The notes beneath the pieces are model-generated. The model saw nothing but the letters and a program-made list of their open reading frames with translations. It was not told the DNA's origin and did not search any database. The position numbers and the translations under genes were made by a program. A DNA stretch of 64,000 nt from Cricetomys ansorgei (taxonomy: Eukaryota; Chordata; Mammalia; Rodentia; Nesomyidae). The stretch is taken from NCBI GenBank assembly GCA_026225945.1, contig JAMJFZ010003656.1, positions 1-64,000 of the forward strand, read 5' to 3'. Of the stretch, positions 13,738 to 25,600 are shown one piece after another (position 1 is the first letter of the stretch; each line of letters begins with the position of its first letter).

Positions 13738-14431
13738 CAGAAATTGTTTCCTGGGAATGGTACATTGCTGTGACAGGCCTGATCATGCTGTTTATGAGAG
13801 GGTTTATTGGGGATGTTGAACTAGAAACGTTTTTGAATGCTTTAAGTGGGGCTTAGTGGACCATACGAAGAGCAGCACAAAAGACAGTGGTGCTGAGGAT
13901 GATGTGCACTGCGGGGGCCCAACTCAAGTGGTTTCAGAAGGGAAAGATATTACTATATGGCCTCGAAAATATTCTGTTGATATTTTCGCTAATTACATGG
14001 CTGCTTTCTGCTTTGTCTAAAAAATTTGGAAGCCAAAGCAAATAACACGTGGGAAGTAGATCCAGACTGAGAATCAGAAGTATGTTGCAATCAGCAAAGC
14101 TGAAAGGGAAAAGCCTTTAACATTAGGCATAGGCTACACGATTTGCAGTTTGCCCTGCCGTGTCAGAGTTGCACTGATCTAATATTTCCTCACTATGCTG
14201 CCATTCCTCTCTTTTTGGAATGGTAATGAATACTCAGAGTCATTGAATGCTGGAGGTGTGTAATTTGTTTTTTCAATTCATGAGAGTTTACAACAGGGAG
14301 ATTGTCATATGTCTCAGAAGAGAATTCACACTTTTAAGAGTGTTGAGACTGAAATGCTAAGGGGAGTTTTAAAGTTGGATTATATGCATTTTGCATTGCA
14401 ATGTACCTAGGCAATCATTGCAACCACAAGT
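13738..14431. other. gene-free stretch
   Basis: Seven hundred bases between two URR1-like copies in which I see no gene or repeat. Confidence 0.4.
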
Positions 14432-14760
14432 GAAATGTGGTAGTTTGAATAAGATATCCCACATAAGCCTCAGGCATTTGAATACGTGGATCCATGTGGG
14501 TAGTTGTTTGGGAGGGATTAGACGGTGTGGCCTTGCTGGAGGAAGTACATCAGTAGGGTTGAGCCTTGGAGTTCCAACAACTCATGCCAGCCCCTGCTTC
14601 CTGTGAGTGGATAGGGATGTGAACTATCTCAGTAGCTGTTCCAGGTGGCTGCCTCCTGCTACCTTCATTCTGCCTAACTGTCTGGAAAAATAAGCCCCAA
14701 ATAAACCTTTTCTTCGAGAAGTTGTTTCGGGGACGATGTTTTCTCACAACTGCAGAAATA
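14432..14760 (+). repeat. URR1-like rodent repeat, copy 2
   Basis: Same family as 13,372-13,737. It reads 'ggtgtggccttgctggaggaagt', then 'ttggagttccaacaactcatgccag', 'aataagccccaaataaacc' and an end resembling 'ttctcacaactgcag'. The 92-codon minus-strand frame covering it is not a gene. Confidence 0.65.
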
Positions 14761-15004
14761 TGACATACATACACGCATTCATATATATACATACGTACAT
14801 CAATGAGTTCAAGAGAATTTCTCTGCAAAGGGGATGATGCTCCCTCTCAAAGGCATAGGTTGGTAATAAAAAGCTCAGAGGCATATGTAGGATGTCTCCC
14901 CTCTACTTACTAGTCACTAGTCTCAGTTGCCCCAGAGATCCCCCAAAACTATAGTAGTCCAATTGTCTATTAGTCACATTCTCAAAACAAAACAGAAATG
15001 ATCA

Positions 15005-15118
15005 ATTTAATATATACATATGTATATATGAACACATACACACATATATGTCTATACATATGTAGACATATATGCATATATATACATATATATGTATGTA
15101 TGCATACATACATATATG
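15005..15118. repeat. alternating pyrimidine-purine low-complexity tract
   Basis: About 110 bases made almost only of TATATG, CATATA and ACACAT steps with several perfect palindromes such as 'catatatatgtatg'. It could form cruciforms and is likely unstable in length. Confidence 0.7.
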
Positions 15119-16611
15119 GTGTTTACTAGGGTGGCTTGCAGTCTGCCGTCCCAGTAGTCAGTGGATATCTCCTGACAGAAAGGACTAAATTACAGTACTT
15201 GTCCAAATCATGAGAATAGATGTTTCAACATTTTCAAGAGTCCTATGGAACTCCTAGAGAGTTGGCAGTATTCAGTCTACATTGGAATAAAAAATAAAAA
15301 AAAATAAAACAGTTGTTCCAATACTAGCATAGGAATTCCTTGTCAACAGTGTAGATTAACTTGACAGTGTAAGAGAGGGTAAAATGACAAAAAGCAAAAA
15401 TTTCCTTTATCCATGACTTTTTATGGGGCGTACTACCAGAAGGTAGCAGATTGAAGATAGGTCTTCTCATCTAAAACTCAAATCAAGAAAATTCTTCATA
15501 GATGTGTCCAGCTGCTTGGAACTTCACGGATTCCAACTGTAGTCAAATTGAAAAACAAGATTAACCATCACAATTGCCACTGGTTTTGGTTTATCAGAAG
15601 TGGATATTCAGAGTCTTTTGCTGAAGACACCACACTGGTCACAGTACATGAATAAACAAGGTTGAATTCACTGAGAATCGCCCTCCTTGCTGCATGCTTC
15701 TCAGAGTACCAAAAGGGCTTGTGCAAACCATTAGGAGAGAAAAGTCAGCTACAGTTTAACCCAGCTGTGAGCCCTGTAGACAGCAGTAAGGACCACCTGG
15801 GAAAGACAGAGTCATCAGTGCCATAGTGGAAGAAATATATATGATATAACATTGGGGGACATGGGAAGTAGGATGGGTAAATTCAGAAAAGGAGTATGAT
15901 TGTAGAGTGAATATAATGAAAATAAACTATATATGTCCATAAAACTCCCAAATAATTAATTTTTATATTAATTAGTGTAGATCAAACCAATGTTTTAATG
16001 TAGCATTTTTCTATTTTAGACTTTACATACTAGGAAAGATAGCAAATACATTGTGGTATCATTTGTAATTGTGTTATGAGGAGGTCCTCATAGGCACACC
16101 TCTATTTTTTTAAATCATTGATTTTTCTTTTCTGATACAATGCATTCCAACCATCCTCTTTCTCTCCCTCTGCTCCACCCAGGTTTCTTATCTCTGCTCT
16201 CTCCCAGATCTACCCTCTCTGCCCACTGTACCTTTACCCAGGTAAGAACATTCTTCCCAAGGTTACTGCTGGAACAGGGCACAGCAAGATGGAACAATAA
16301 TAGAGACTAATCCCTGCACCAGGATTGAACTAGCCAAGCCAGCAGGAGGCAAAAGATCTCAAGAGCAGGAAAATGGGTATGAGACCTCCCACTGCAAAAC
16401 TATAAACAAATAGTAAACTCCTAAACAGCGTTCAGCATCCTTAGCTAGCAGGCAATAATAGTTTCAGCTTGATTTTTCCATGTCTTCCATCCAATAAGAG
16501 TATTCGAAATACTCAGTAATATGGTTTTACTATGTAGATCTGATGGGCAGCAAAAACCTGTCATCATTGCCTATATCATTTTGAAGGCATCGGGGACGTA
16601 CCTGACTGTCT
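15119..16611. other. gene-free stretch
   Basis: About 1.5 kb with no supportable gene. It contains the A-rich run 'aaaataaaaaaaaataaaac' near 15,290 and an AT-rich part near 15,900-16,000. Confidence 0.4.
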
Positions 16612-17032
16612 TCTTTAGCGTTTTTACTAGTGTGATCAAACTCCATGACCAAAAGAAACCTGGGAAATAAAGGGATATTTCAGCTTACAAGCCTTGGGTT
16701 ACACTCTGTCTCTGAGGGAAGTTGGCCTGTAAATCAAGACAGGAACTTGGAGACAGGTACTGAAGTAGAATCCATGGAGGTATGCTGCTCCCTGACTTGC
16801 TCCTCATGGCTTGGTCAGCCTGCTTTCTTAGTCAGCTCAGGGACACTGGCTGAGGTCTCACACCTCCACCAGTGGGCTGTGTCCTCCCACTTCAATCATC
16901 TCTCAAGAACATTACTGCAGATTTGTCAACGGGCAGTCAATCTGATGGAAGTATTTTCTCAACTGAGATTCCTCTTTCCAGATAATTCCAGCTTGTGGCA
17001 TTTTGACACAAAAGCCAACCAGGACACTTGAT
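16612..17032 (+). repeat. rodent interspersed repeat (family A, copy 2)
   Basis: Another copy of the repeat seen at 3,085-3,466. Landmarks are 'tgatcaaactccatgaccaaaag', 'caggaacttggagacaggtac', 'tgctgctccctgacttgctcc', 'ttttctcaactgagattcc' and 'gcttgtggcattttgacac'. A 128-codon frame lies wholly within it and carries no gene features. Confidence 0.75.
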
Positions 17033-19319
17033 CACCTGTCAATTTGACACACCAGTACAACACTAGGCAGCAAACTTTTCCTTTCTTGCTTATCTTCCAT
17101 ATCTCATATTGATAGCAATATCATCAAGTACTAGTTTTCCTTAAGGAGTCTCTGTGTGCTTCAGCTGCTTGAGAAATGGCAATGTTCTACACTATGTGCT
17201 AACATCACTTTACCTCTCTAATTTCAGTCTGCCTTTAGCCCAAATCTCCCAACACACCATACGTACAAATAGCTTTGATTCTTTGCATTTTACTCTTTAA
17301 TTTGCATTTCCCGTAAAACAATATTTAATATTGGAAATCAGGTGAAATATTTACTACTTTATATGCTTCCTAAAATATATACATTTATGAAAGACATTTA
17401 AATAGTTGCCATATAACATGGGAGTCATTGTTCCAACTAGAATTTTTTGCCACCAAGTCCAACCACCAAAGCCAGGAGTGAGTTACTTTTCATTGAGTCA
17501 TTGAATACAGTGTCCTACTAAAACATTCCCCCGAAATATGACACACTATTGCCAAAGCTATTGCTTGCTTTCCACACCTGATGGTAAGGCCCTATTTCAG
17601 ACGAAAATGCTTGTTTATGTCACCAAACATGAGGGGAAGTCAATGTGGTACCCAAACAGATGATTCCCCCTTACTGGCTAGTATTCATGGATGATAGAAG
17701 ATATTCTCTTTGCTACCAGAGAAGATATACAATCATCAATATCACCAGGTGCAGGCCCTGACGTCTAAAATGGCAACTGACCTTCAAGGCATACCCAGTG
17801 TGACAGTGGCACAAATGCTTTGGAAATAAACAATGACTTAGAAAAAATTGGACTTAACCTCTCCATGAGGTAGAACCCATGCCTGACACTCTAAAGTAGT
17901 CCTAAAATTGTAACTAGATAGGTCATGTGTTGGTTGCAAAGGGATCCCAATAACAGGAGAGAAAAGACGGGCATCAGTACAAGTGCTTGAGCTAGTATCT
18001 CGACCAGTGGCACATTGTGTGTCCCTTAAAATGTTGGACCCTAGCACACTTGTTAAGGCCAAGATTGTAAAAGTCTACTGGGACAGTGTCCATTTACACA
18101 ACCTTTACGAAAATCTTCTTCTAGTATATATGAACCAAAGCAATTGGACATCTCCTGTGTGCAATGTCCTGCTTCCTCCATAAAAGCCCTGCTCCTTTCA
18201 CAATAAAGTTGATCTTCACCTTGAAGTTGGATTCTGAGTTTCTTCAGCTAGTGACACTACTGCCACTCATCCTCTTACAGACCACCTGGTCTGAAAACAG
18301 ACCATAATCATGGGCCAAGGGGAACTATTACGGTTATTCTGCTAAAGGAATATAACAATACAATGACTCACTATGACGTATTGCTCTGCCCATATAGCAG
18401 AGCCTTGCTCAACACATAACAGAGAAGCCTCTTCTTGAATGAGGAGGAAATTAACACAGAGACACACAACTGGGCAATGTGAAGAGAGTGAGAGATTTTG
18501 GAGCACTCAGATGTAACTGGGTTGTCTTTATCAAAATACTCACAGCAAGACTCAGGGATCTATATGTAAAAGGAAGCAGAAAGATTTTAAGAGTCAGGAT
18601 AGGTGGGTCACTCCAAAGAAATGGATCTTCTAGATGTAACAGGACTGATGCTCAAATGAACTAACAGAGCACAGCAACATGCTCAGGACCTGCACAGCTT
18701 CAAACCAAGCAATATTCTGGCACGAAAAGAAGTGGATGCAGGCTCCCGCCCCTAATGAAGGAGCTCTTTGCAATTGATACCTTCTAGGAAACTGAAAATC
18801 TGTTTTCTCCCATGGAGTGTCATTGGTTATATCCACCATACTCAAGAGGAGGCCCCATGCACAGGAGAAATTGGCCAACCTGAATCAAACTCCACGGTTT
18901 TTTGTGTATGCTTTTTTGTTTTGACATTTTTTGTCTGTTTGTTTTGATTTTTGTACGTACGTATATTCAAAGGGAGAGAGAGAATTAAGTTTGGTGAGTA
19001 GACATTAGGAAGGAGCTGGGAGGAGTTGGGGGAGACCCGAAGCCTCATGCTTCCTCCACCATAACATCTCTTCTATAACTATACCCTCAAACTGTGAGTC
19101 AAAAACAAACTCTTTCATTGATTTGCATATATAAGGTGTTTGTCACAATAATGAGTCGAGAGATGATGTGGTGATGAAATTATATTACAAGACACAAACT
19201 TTAATAAGTATTTTTAAAATGCCGTATAGGTTTGAATACAGTTCACAAAAGAAGAAAATCTTCAAAAATTCATTTCAAAAGTCCCACAGTCTTTAATTTT
19301 TCAAAGCTTTAAAACTTCC
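17033..19319. other. gene-free stretch, possible old LTR end
   Basis: No gene is supported. Around 18,170-18,235 the sequence 'ccataaaagccctgctcc...aataaagttgatcttcacc' pairs a TATA-like string with a poly(A) signal, as in an old LTR end, but both ends are unclear. At 18,900-18,960 there is a T-rich, TTTTG-rich run. Confidence 0.35.
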
Positions 19320-19560
19320 ATCTTTTAAATATTCAGGTATCTAATGTGGTGGGTTTTGGTAATGGAGATGGAAGATGTAGATGCACTGTGAGAAAATATC
19401 CACATGCACTCAGAAACTGACTCTGCTGAATAATGGGAATTAAAGTTCCAAGGAAGAATATAAGGATTGTGGTTAAGCATACTACATGATTGGCCTCTGG
19501 GTTAGACCTTCCTTACTGTTAACACTTGATATATAACATATCTAAAGTCTCTCTGAAATA
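19320..19560 (-). repeat. block R2 fragment, inverted copy
   Basis: Read on the minus strand this matches 33,180-33,340 and 48,590-48,770. Shared strings include 'ggaactttaatt' followed by 'ccatt', then 'catgtg.atattt' and 'catctacatcttccatc'. It shows that block R2 occurs in both orientations in this window, so at least this part is an interspersed repeat rather than a single local duplication. Confidence 0.55.
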
Positions 19561-19599
19561 TCCAAAGTCTCCAAAAAATATCCAAAACTTCTCTCTTCA

Positions 19600-20607
19600 A
19601 AGTCCAATATCTATGTAAACTATTCAAGTTCTAATAACTGCCAGTTCCTATAAAATTGAAAACATCCAGCTAAATATATTCTTATACCAAGGGAGAAGCA
19701 TCTGGGTACAATAACAACCAATTCAAAAACAAAGGATATCCCAAAAATGCAAATGAAACCTGTCTGAATATCATGCCTCTGGTATTCACTGATGATCTTA
19801 TGATTTCCACGGGGCCTGGTCAGCTTAACTTCTCCAGATCTGGCATCCACAAGACATGAAGCTTTTCCCACTGGTTCAGGCTGCATCCACTGTACACCTT
19901 CTGTTATCTTTGGTGGTCATCCCATGTTAGTATATCTCCAACATGCTGATGCCTCCCCTGAAAATGGGATGCAGCTTCACCTAAAGCAGCGTCCAGGCTC
20001 TGTTGATGAGCTAATGGCTGTGTCAGGTACTATCAAGCCTAAACTCCTCTCCATGACCCCTTCAATCCTGGGGATTATACTTCCACTGACAGTGGCACAT
20101 TCAACAGTGACCTCTTCTGGTACTTATCTCAGATACTCTGCATGACCCCTTCCTGCCTTCCAGGAACATTACCAAGCTGGAGGGAGACTCTTAAACATTA
20201 CCAAAGTCAGTGGTTGCCAGCACAAAGTACAGCCTTGGTCTTCAGACTGTACACTCTGTGTGAAGACCCTGAGGAAGCATTTCATATAAGATTTTGCCTC
20301 AGTGCTGCTAAGCTCTTCTTAGTCATAGTAGATTCTTCCACCGCAGGTGTCCAGAACCAGATCTCTAATGTAAAATATCACTTAACTGGTCCTATTAGAG
20401 CATTTCTTTCCTTAAGAAACTTCAAATGCTGGACTTCCACCATCTGAACTGCTCTCAACATGTTTATGTGCCAAGATGTTAAAAAACACCCATTAGATCT
20501 GAACACTGAATGGCTTTTCTACCCAAAGTCCACATGCTACCCCACTTCTTCTAGCACCACACGATCAAGTCTGTCACAGCAATACCCCAAGGCCTCATAA
20601 TAATTTC
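19600..20607. repeat. old rodent retroelement-like sequence
   Basis: The region has the pattern of a common rodent repeat: 'atgaccccttcctgccttcc', 'acattaccaagctgg', 'tacagccttggtcttc', 'gaggaagcattt' and 'actgctctcaacatg'. It leads directly into the family A copy at 20,608. I recall this pairing from other rodent sequence but cannot name the family with certainty. No intact frame is present. Confidence 0.45.
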
Positions 20608-21030
20608 TGTCTTAGTTTGGATGTCTATTGCTGTGACTCTGATACCATGATCAAAGGAAACTTGGAGAGTAAGTGGTTAATTTCATCCTACACATTCAGG
20701 TAACAGTCCATCACTGAGGAAACCAGGACTGGAACTCAAGTTCCTGGAGACAGGAACTGAAGTAGAGGCCATAGAGGAGTGCTGCTCATTGTTGGTTTTT
20801 GGTTTTGCTTATGGTTTTCTCAGTCTGCTTTCTTTCAGACTCCAGGATCACCGACACCGGGATAGCATTAGTCAGAGTGTGTTAGTTAGATGTAGCTCTG
20901 CTACATCATCACAAATTGAGACAACACCCACAGGCTTGACTACGGGCCAGACTCATGGAGGCATGTTCTCAATTGTGGTTCCATCTTCTCAGAGGAAACT
21001 TGTGTCAAGTTGACAAAAATAAAGCAAACT
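20608..21030 (+). repeat. rodent interspersed repeat (family A, copy 3)
   Basis: Same family as 3,085-3,466. It reads 'ctattgctgtgactctgataccatgatcaaagg', then 'caggaactgaagtagaggccatagaggagtgctgctc', 'tctcaattgtggttcc' and 'gtgtcaagttgacaaaaat'. Confidence 0.75.
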
Positions 21031-21679
21031 GAAAACAAACAGGACAGACCATACCTCAAATTAAAGTTACTTTTTAAAAAACGACAATAAATGTGCAGTT
21101 TTATGAATCCTTTGAAGGGAGCAAATATATGCCTACACATCTAGTCATCGAAGAACATAGAAAAGATCCATAAAACTACTAATGGCTCCTTACCCACAGG
21201 AAGTACAAACGATTCTTATGGGCCCTGGGTGAAGAGTTGGTAGTCTAGATGTCCCCCTGAATTTGTTCCATTGGACAGACAAATAATTGCACGTTTTCAA
21301 AGAAGATACACTCAGTCCAGTAAGTGAAGTGACATTTAAGAGACAAGGCCACTAACAGCAATCGGCAGTTGAAGATATGAGGTGGGAAAATTAAGAAGAA
21401 GTGATATTGAGGACTTGGATCTCTTCATTAATTCCAATCACTGAAATTACTACTGAACAAATATTAACATAGCAACATTTGACAGATATTATAAAGGTAT
21501 TGTCCAAAACATCGTACATTGAGTTCTTCTGTACTCATAGTTATGAATTTCCAGGGTTCTTATACTCTAAGCTACAGTGTGTAGAACCCTACCTAATACA
21601 TGCATAGACCACTGAATACAACTTTGAAACATCTTGGTTAAGTATGAGTGTTCAGTGTTCTTTAAACCTTTAATCATCT

Positions 21680-22390
21680 TGTTTTCCTGCCTTCCCTGTG
21701 TTCCTGGCTTGCTTCAATTTCATCTTCAGATGTGCTGGTGGGAGTGAGTATAACTCCAAACTGAATTGCCTCCTTAGCATCCTTTCAGCTATGGTTTTTG
21801 AAATAACCACTGCAAGCAGTCAATCCTGGTGCTTGTGGGATTTCGACAGATTGTTCGGTTTATTTCCTTTGGACTATGGGAAGCTCATTACCCTCAAGTG
21901 TTTGCCATCTCTGGGACTGTAAATCAAGAGGTTGGTGCATACAAATATCAATTCAACCTGGACCATTTCACCCAAATTTCAGTATCCAGAGAACTGGTAG
22001 TGTGGACCACTGTGTGGAAGCCTGTAGTTCTGATATTTGGTGTGATTGCTACTAAGCTCAGTTGCATAAAACACACAATTGTTGAGATGCAGCTATTTAG
22101 CTACAAGGTCTCTGCCTTAGTTTAGTGATGTCATCAGCCTGTTCACATTTGAATCTGTGATCTGTTAGATCTTATGGACAAACCACTTTTGACTTTCCAC
22201 CTGACTTTCCTGTTTGAAAAGAAGCCTTGATGAGGAAACACTTTACAGCTGTGTTCCCAATAGGGTTCCTGACAGCCAACATGTCTCTTTTCGGTGTGCT
22301 TTTATTTCTGTCTAAGATGAGCCCCTTGACCCTGCAGTCTCATATGAAAGCCCAGCATTCTTCCAAAGTGCCTGATCACTAGACCTGAAG
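21680..22390 (+). pseudogene. claudin-34-like pseudogene, main exon
   Basis: This is a decayed copy of the coding exon that is intact at 38,694-39,354 on the other strand. The intron end just upstream is conserved ('ccttccctgtgttcctgg', then CTTCAG ending at 21,729). Readable pieces include the claudin-like first-loop motif FGLWEAHYPQVFAISGTVN (about 21,876 on) and the second membrane segment with KPVVLIFGVIATKLSCIK. A frameshift near 21,840 separates the N-terminal part from the loop. A stop at about 22,123 and further shifts break the third and fourth membrane segments. No upstream ATG exon was found. It cannot make a full claudin. Confidence 0.75.
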
Positions 22391-22689
22391 TGTGGGCTGT
22401 GGCATGTGCAACATCTGTCAGAAGACTGCTCCAATAAATTTCCTATTCACAACCAAATTTGGTGTAGTCATTAACTCATTCCAAATAAAACATCAAACAG
22501 AAAACCGTGTTTCTTCGAGTGTGTTCAGTATTTGTACCCTCTTCTACCTGATAAATACATTCTGTTCTTTTTACATGCTAAAATCTGAGGTAACCCTGGA
22601 TCTCGGCAGTAAGCATTGTTTCTTCATGGTCTCTGCTACTGTTCCTGCTCCAGATACCCACCTCTTTTCCTGACCTAAGTTCTCTCAGT

Positions 22690-25600
22690 GACAGATTTTG
22701 AACCTCCTGCCCTTCTTTCTCTGGTGAGTTCTCCCAGAATCAAGCCCAGCTGCACTTCCTGCACACTTGAAGGCTTAACTCAACATGTGGGCAGATGCAT
22801 TGCATTTGCCTCGTGTGATCCCCAGAAACTCTCCTGCCGGTGCCACCCACAGTGTGCCAGGCCTGGTACACACCGATCCTGGTAGCACAGATGCTGCCCT
22901 ACCTATCTCTGGTGAATTCCTCAAGAAGCAAGAAAGCTGTCATATCCTCATGCTATAATGCATAACTCTGGATGGAGACTTCATGCCAGCTTTGCCTGGA
23001 GAGCTTTCTGGAACCTGTCATGCTTACAAGGCCTTGTTTCCAACATCAGCACCTGTGCCTACTTTTCCCCATTTCATTTCCTTAGCGCCCAGCTTGCTTA
23101 TGCCATTTCTGCATTCCCAGGCCTGTCTCTTCTGGACAGGTCATCTACCATTTGCATGATGAGTTCTACAGAGCTCTGGCTACAAGTGCACTTCTCACCC
23201 TAGCTTCCCTGCCTCAACTCATGCAGCTCCTTGAGTGAATATCCTAGTGACTTCCCACAGTATTTAGCCTGCATGTGCAGTCTCCATATTAAGAGTCCTA
23301 TCTGAACATACACAGATTACACATAGGGCTTATTTTGTGAGCAAGTCTGACCTCCTTGATAGCACCATCCTCAGTTCCAATACCTCAACCCAGATCACAC
23401 AACACCTGTACCAGATTTTCCCATTCTATATTCCCAGAACCAATCCCATAGCTGCTTTCTTCACACATCAACGCCTTGCTCCGGAATGCTGAAACTTTGA
23501 CCTGCTTTGTCTAGCCTTCTCCATAACCTTTCCTGCCACTATCATCCCTCAATGTCCAGGCCAGGATCCTGTCACACAAGTGCTGCACTGGAATTCCCCG
23601 ATGAGTTCTCCCATGAGCAAGCCTGCTTGTGCCAACATAGTACTTAATACTCCAAGATCGACCAGAGGCATCCCCTCACTCTCAGGCCTAATTTAAGTCA
23701 TGCAGCTCCTGCAACAGCTTTTTCAAGTGAATTTTCCCAGAACCATGTGCACTGGCACTATTTATATTGTCCAAGTCCTAGCTCTGGATTCAAAGATTGC
23801 ACAGTTGCCTGGTGTTTCTACCCAGAACATCACGCTACAGCTTAACTCCCACACTCCCAGATTGAATGGTCTAGTTCCATCTGCTTCTGTAGGTTTCCTA
23901 CACTGGTGTTCTCTGTGGAATACTCACCAAACCAAGTAGGCCTGTGCCAGATCTACATTAACATTCCTACTTCTGGATGTTCACATTGCTTGCCTGATTT
24001 GCCTGGTAAGCTCCAAAAGACTCTGCCCGAGACTTTCCCCGTCATTCCAGAACTAGCTCAGGTCATACACAAGCAGAGACTGAAGCACCATTCCTCTCTG
24101 AGTTCCCCAGAACCAGGAATACTTGCATCGTTTCGACAGTCCAAAGAGCAACTCTGCAAACACAGATCACACGCTGGATTTTCCTGATAATGTTCCAAGT
24201 TTTCCCACCCGTACCAACCCCACTCTTCCAGGCATCTGGCAGCCAATACACAAGAATTTCCTGGGTAGTTCCCTAGGAGCAACCCTACCAGAAATGACTC
24301 CACATTCTCAAACATGGATGTTTAGGTAGCACACAGACTTTGAATCATAAGCTACCAGTGTAATGTATACAAACTCCACCCCAACATTCCAGTCCTAGTT
24401 AAAGGCACACAGGTCCTGCCTGGTTTATCTTGGTGAACTCACACAGAACTAAAGAAACCTGTGGAAAGACTGACTTACATGCGTAGGTCTGTATGCACAG
24501 GTCACACACTGGCTTCTCTGATGGAGCTGCACAGAACCTTGCCTGGCATCTACAATACCATCCTCCCAAGTCAACTCCTGCCTCACAGTAGGGTAACTGG
24601 ATTTCCCTGAAAACTATTCTGAGAATCCAGGCTGCATACTCAATTTCTAATACAGGCCAGTGCCAGATGAACACTTATCTCCTACTACAGGGCTCCTGCA
24701 TTCACATTCCTAGGACATTCCAGGAATAAAGCCTGGAATATGCCATTAATAAACTAGCGAGTCCTAGAACTGGGAGAAGAGATCGTGCACAGATTACTAT
24801 GATGATGCTTCCCAGAATGTCTCCAGTCAACACCACGCACATACCCCTGGCCTTGCTCTGGTGACAGTGACACAGCTCCTTCACTGAGTCTCTCTGCTGA
24901 CTATCCTCAGAACTGATACAGCCCTGTGCCTTCCAGCTCTCAAGCCTGGCTTTTTTTTTTTGATGAGCTCAAATGATGCAACTCTGTCAGAAGATAACCT
25001 ACAACTTCAATTCTAGCTACAGACAGGCAATTTATGCACAGCTTTGTTCGACAAGTGCCCCAGAACTTGTGCCATCTCCACCACCCGTAGCCTAGTTCAG
25101 AATGAAGAGATGGCCCATCGACTTTCCCTAATGAACCATATACACTAGGGCAATCCTTCTTCACCTTGAGATAGTGCTCTGTAAATGGTCTCCTGCAGAA
25201 GAAGACCCAGGTGAATTCCCCTAGATCCAAAGCAGTTTGCACCATGTCTACAATAAGGGGCCTGGCTGGAGACATGCAACTCCTGAACTGGCTTTCTCTG
25301 GTGAGTTCCTCCATGACAATTCATATCCATCCAGCCCTGCTTAAGGTGTGAAGAACATACACTGTTTTTGTCTGTTGAGCTCCATGAGCCTTCCCCACAA
25401 GAGCCTTCCCCTCACTTCCTGGCCCACTACTGGAGAAGAAGAGGGTACACTGGCCAGGTCTGGTGATCTCCCATAATGCTTGCTTACAATCTCATAGCTA
25501 CCCTCCCTGTCCTACTTCACATATTTACTACACTAGGTGGCACCGGTGAGTTCTTCCAAAGTCACAAGTGGTGTCTGCCTACCTCTAGTCCTAACTCTGG

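Noticed and set aside
16645..17031. A 128-codon plus-strand frame
   Set aside because: It lies wholly within an interspersed rodent repeat.
24940..25314. A 124-codon minus-strand frame and similar ones (for example 27,484-27,885) in the 89-bp array
   Set aside because: Frames are not conserved between monomers and appear in all phases. No domain is visible.
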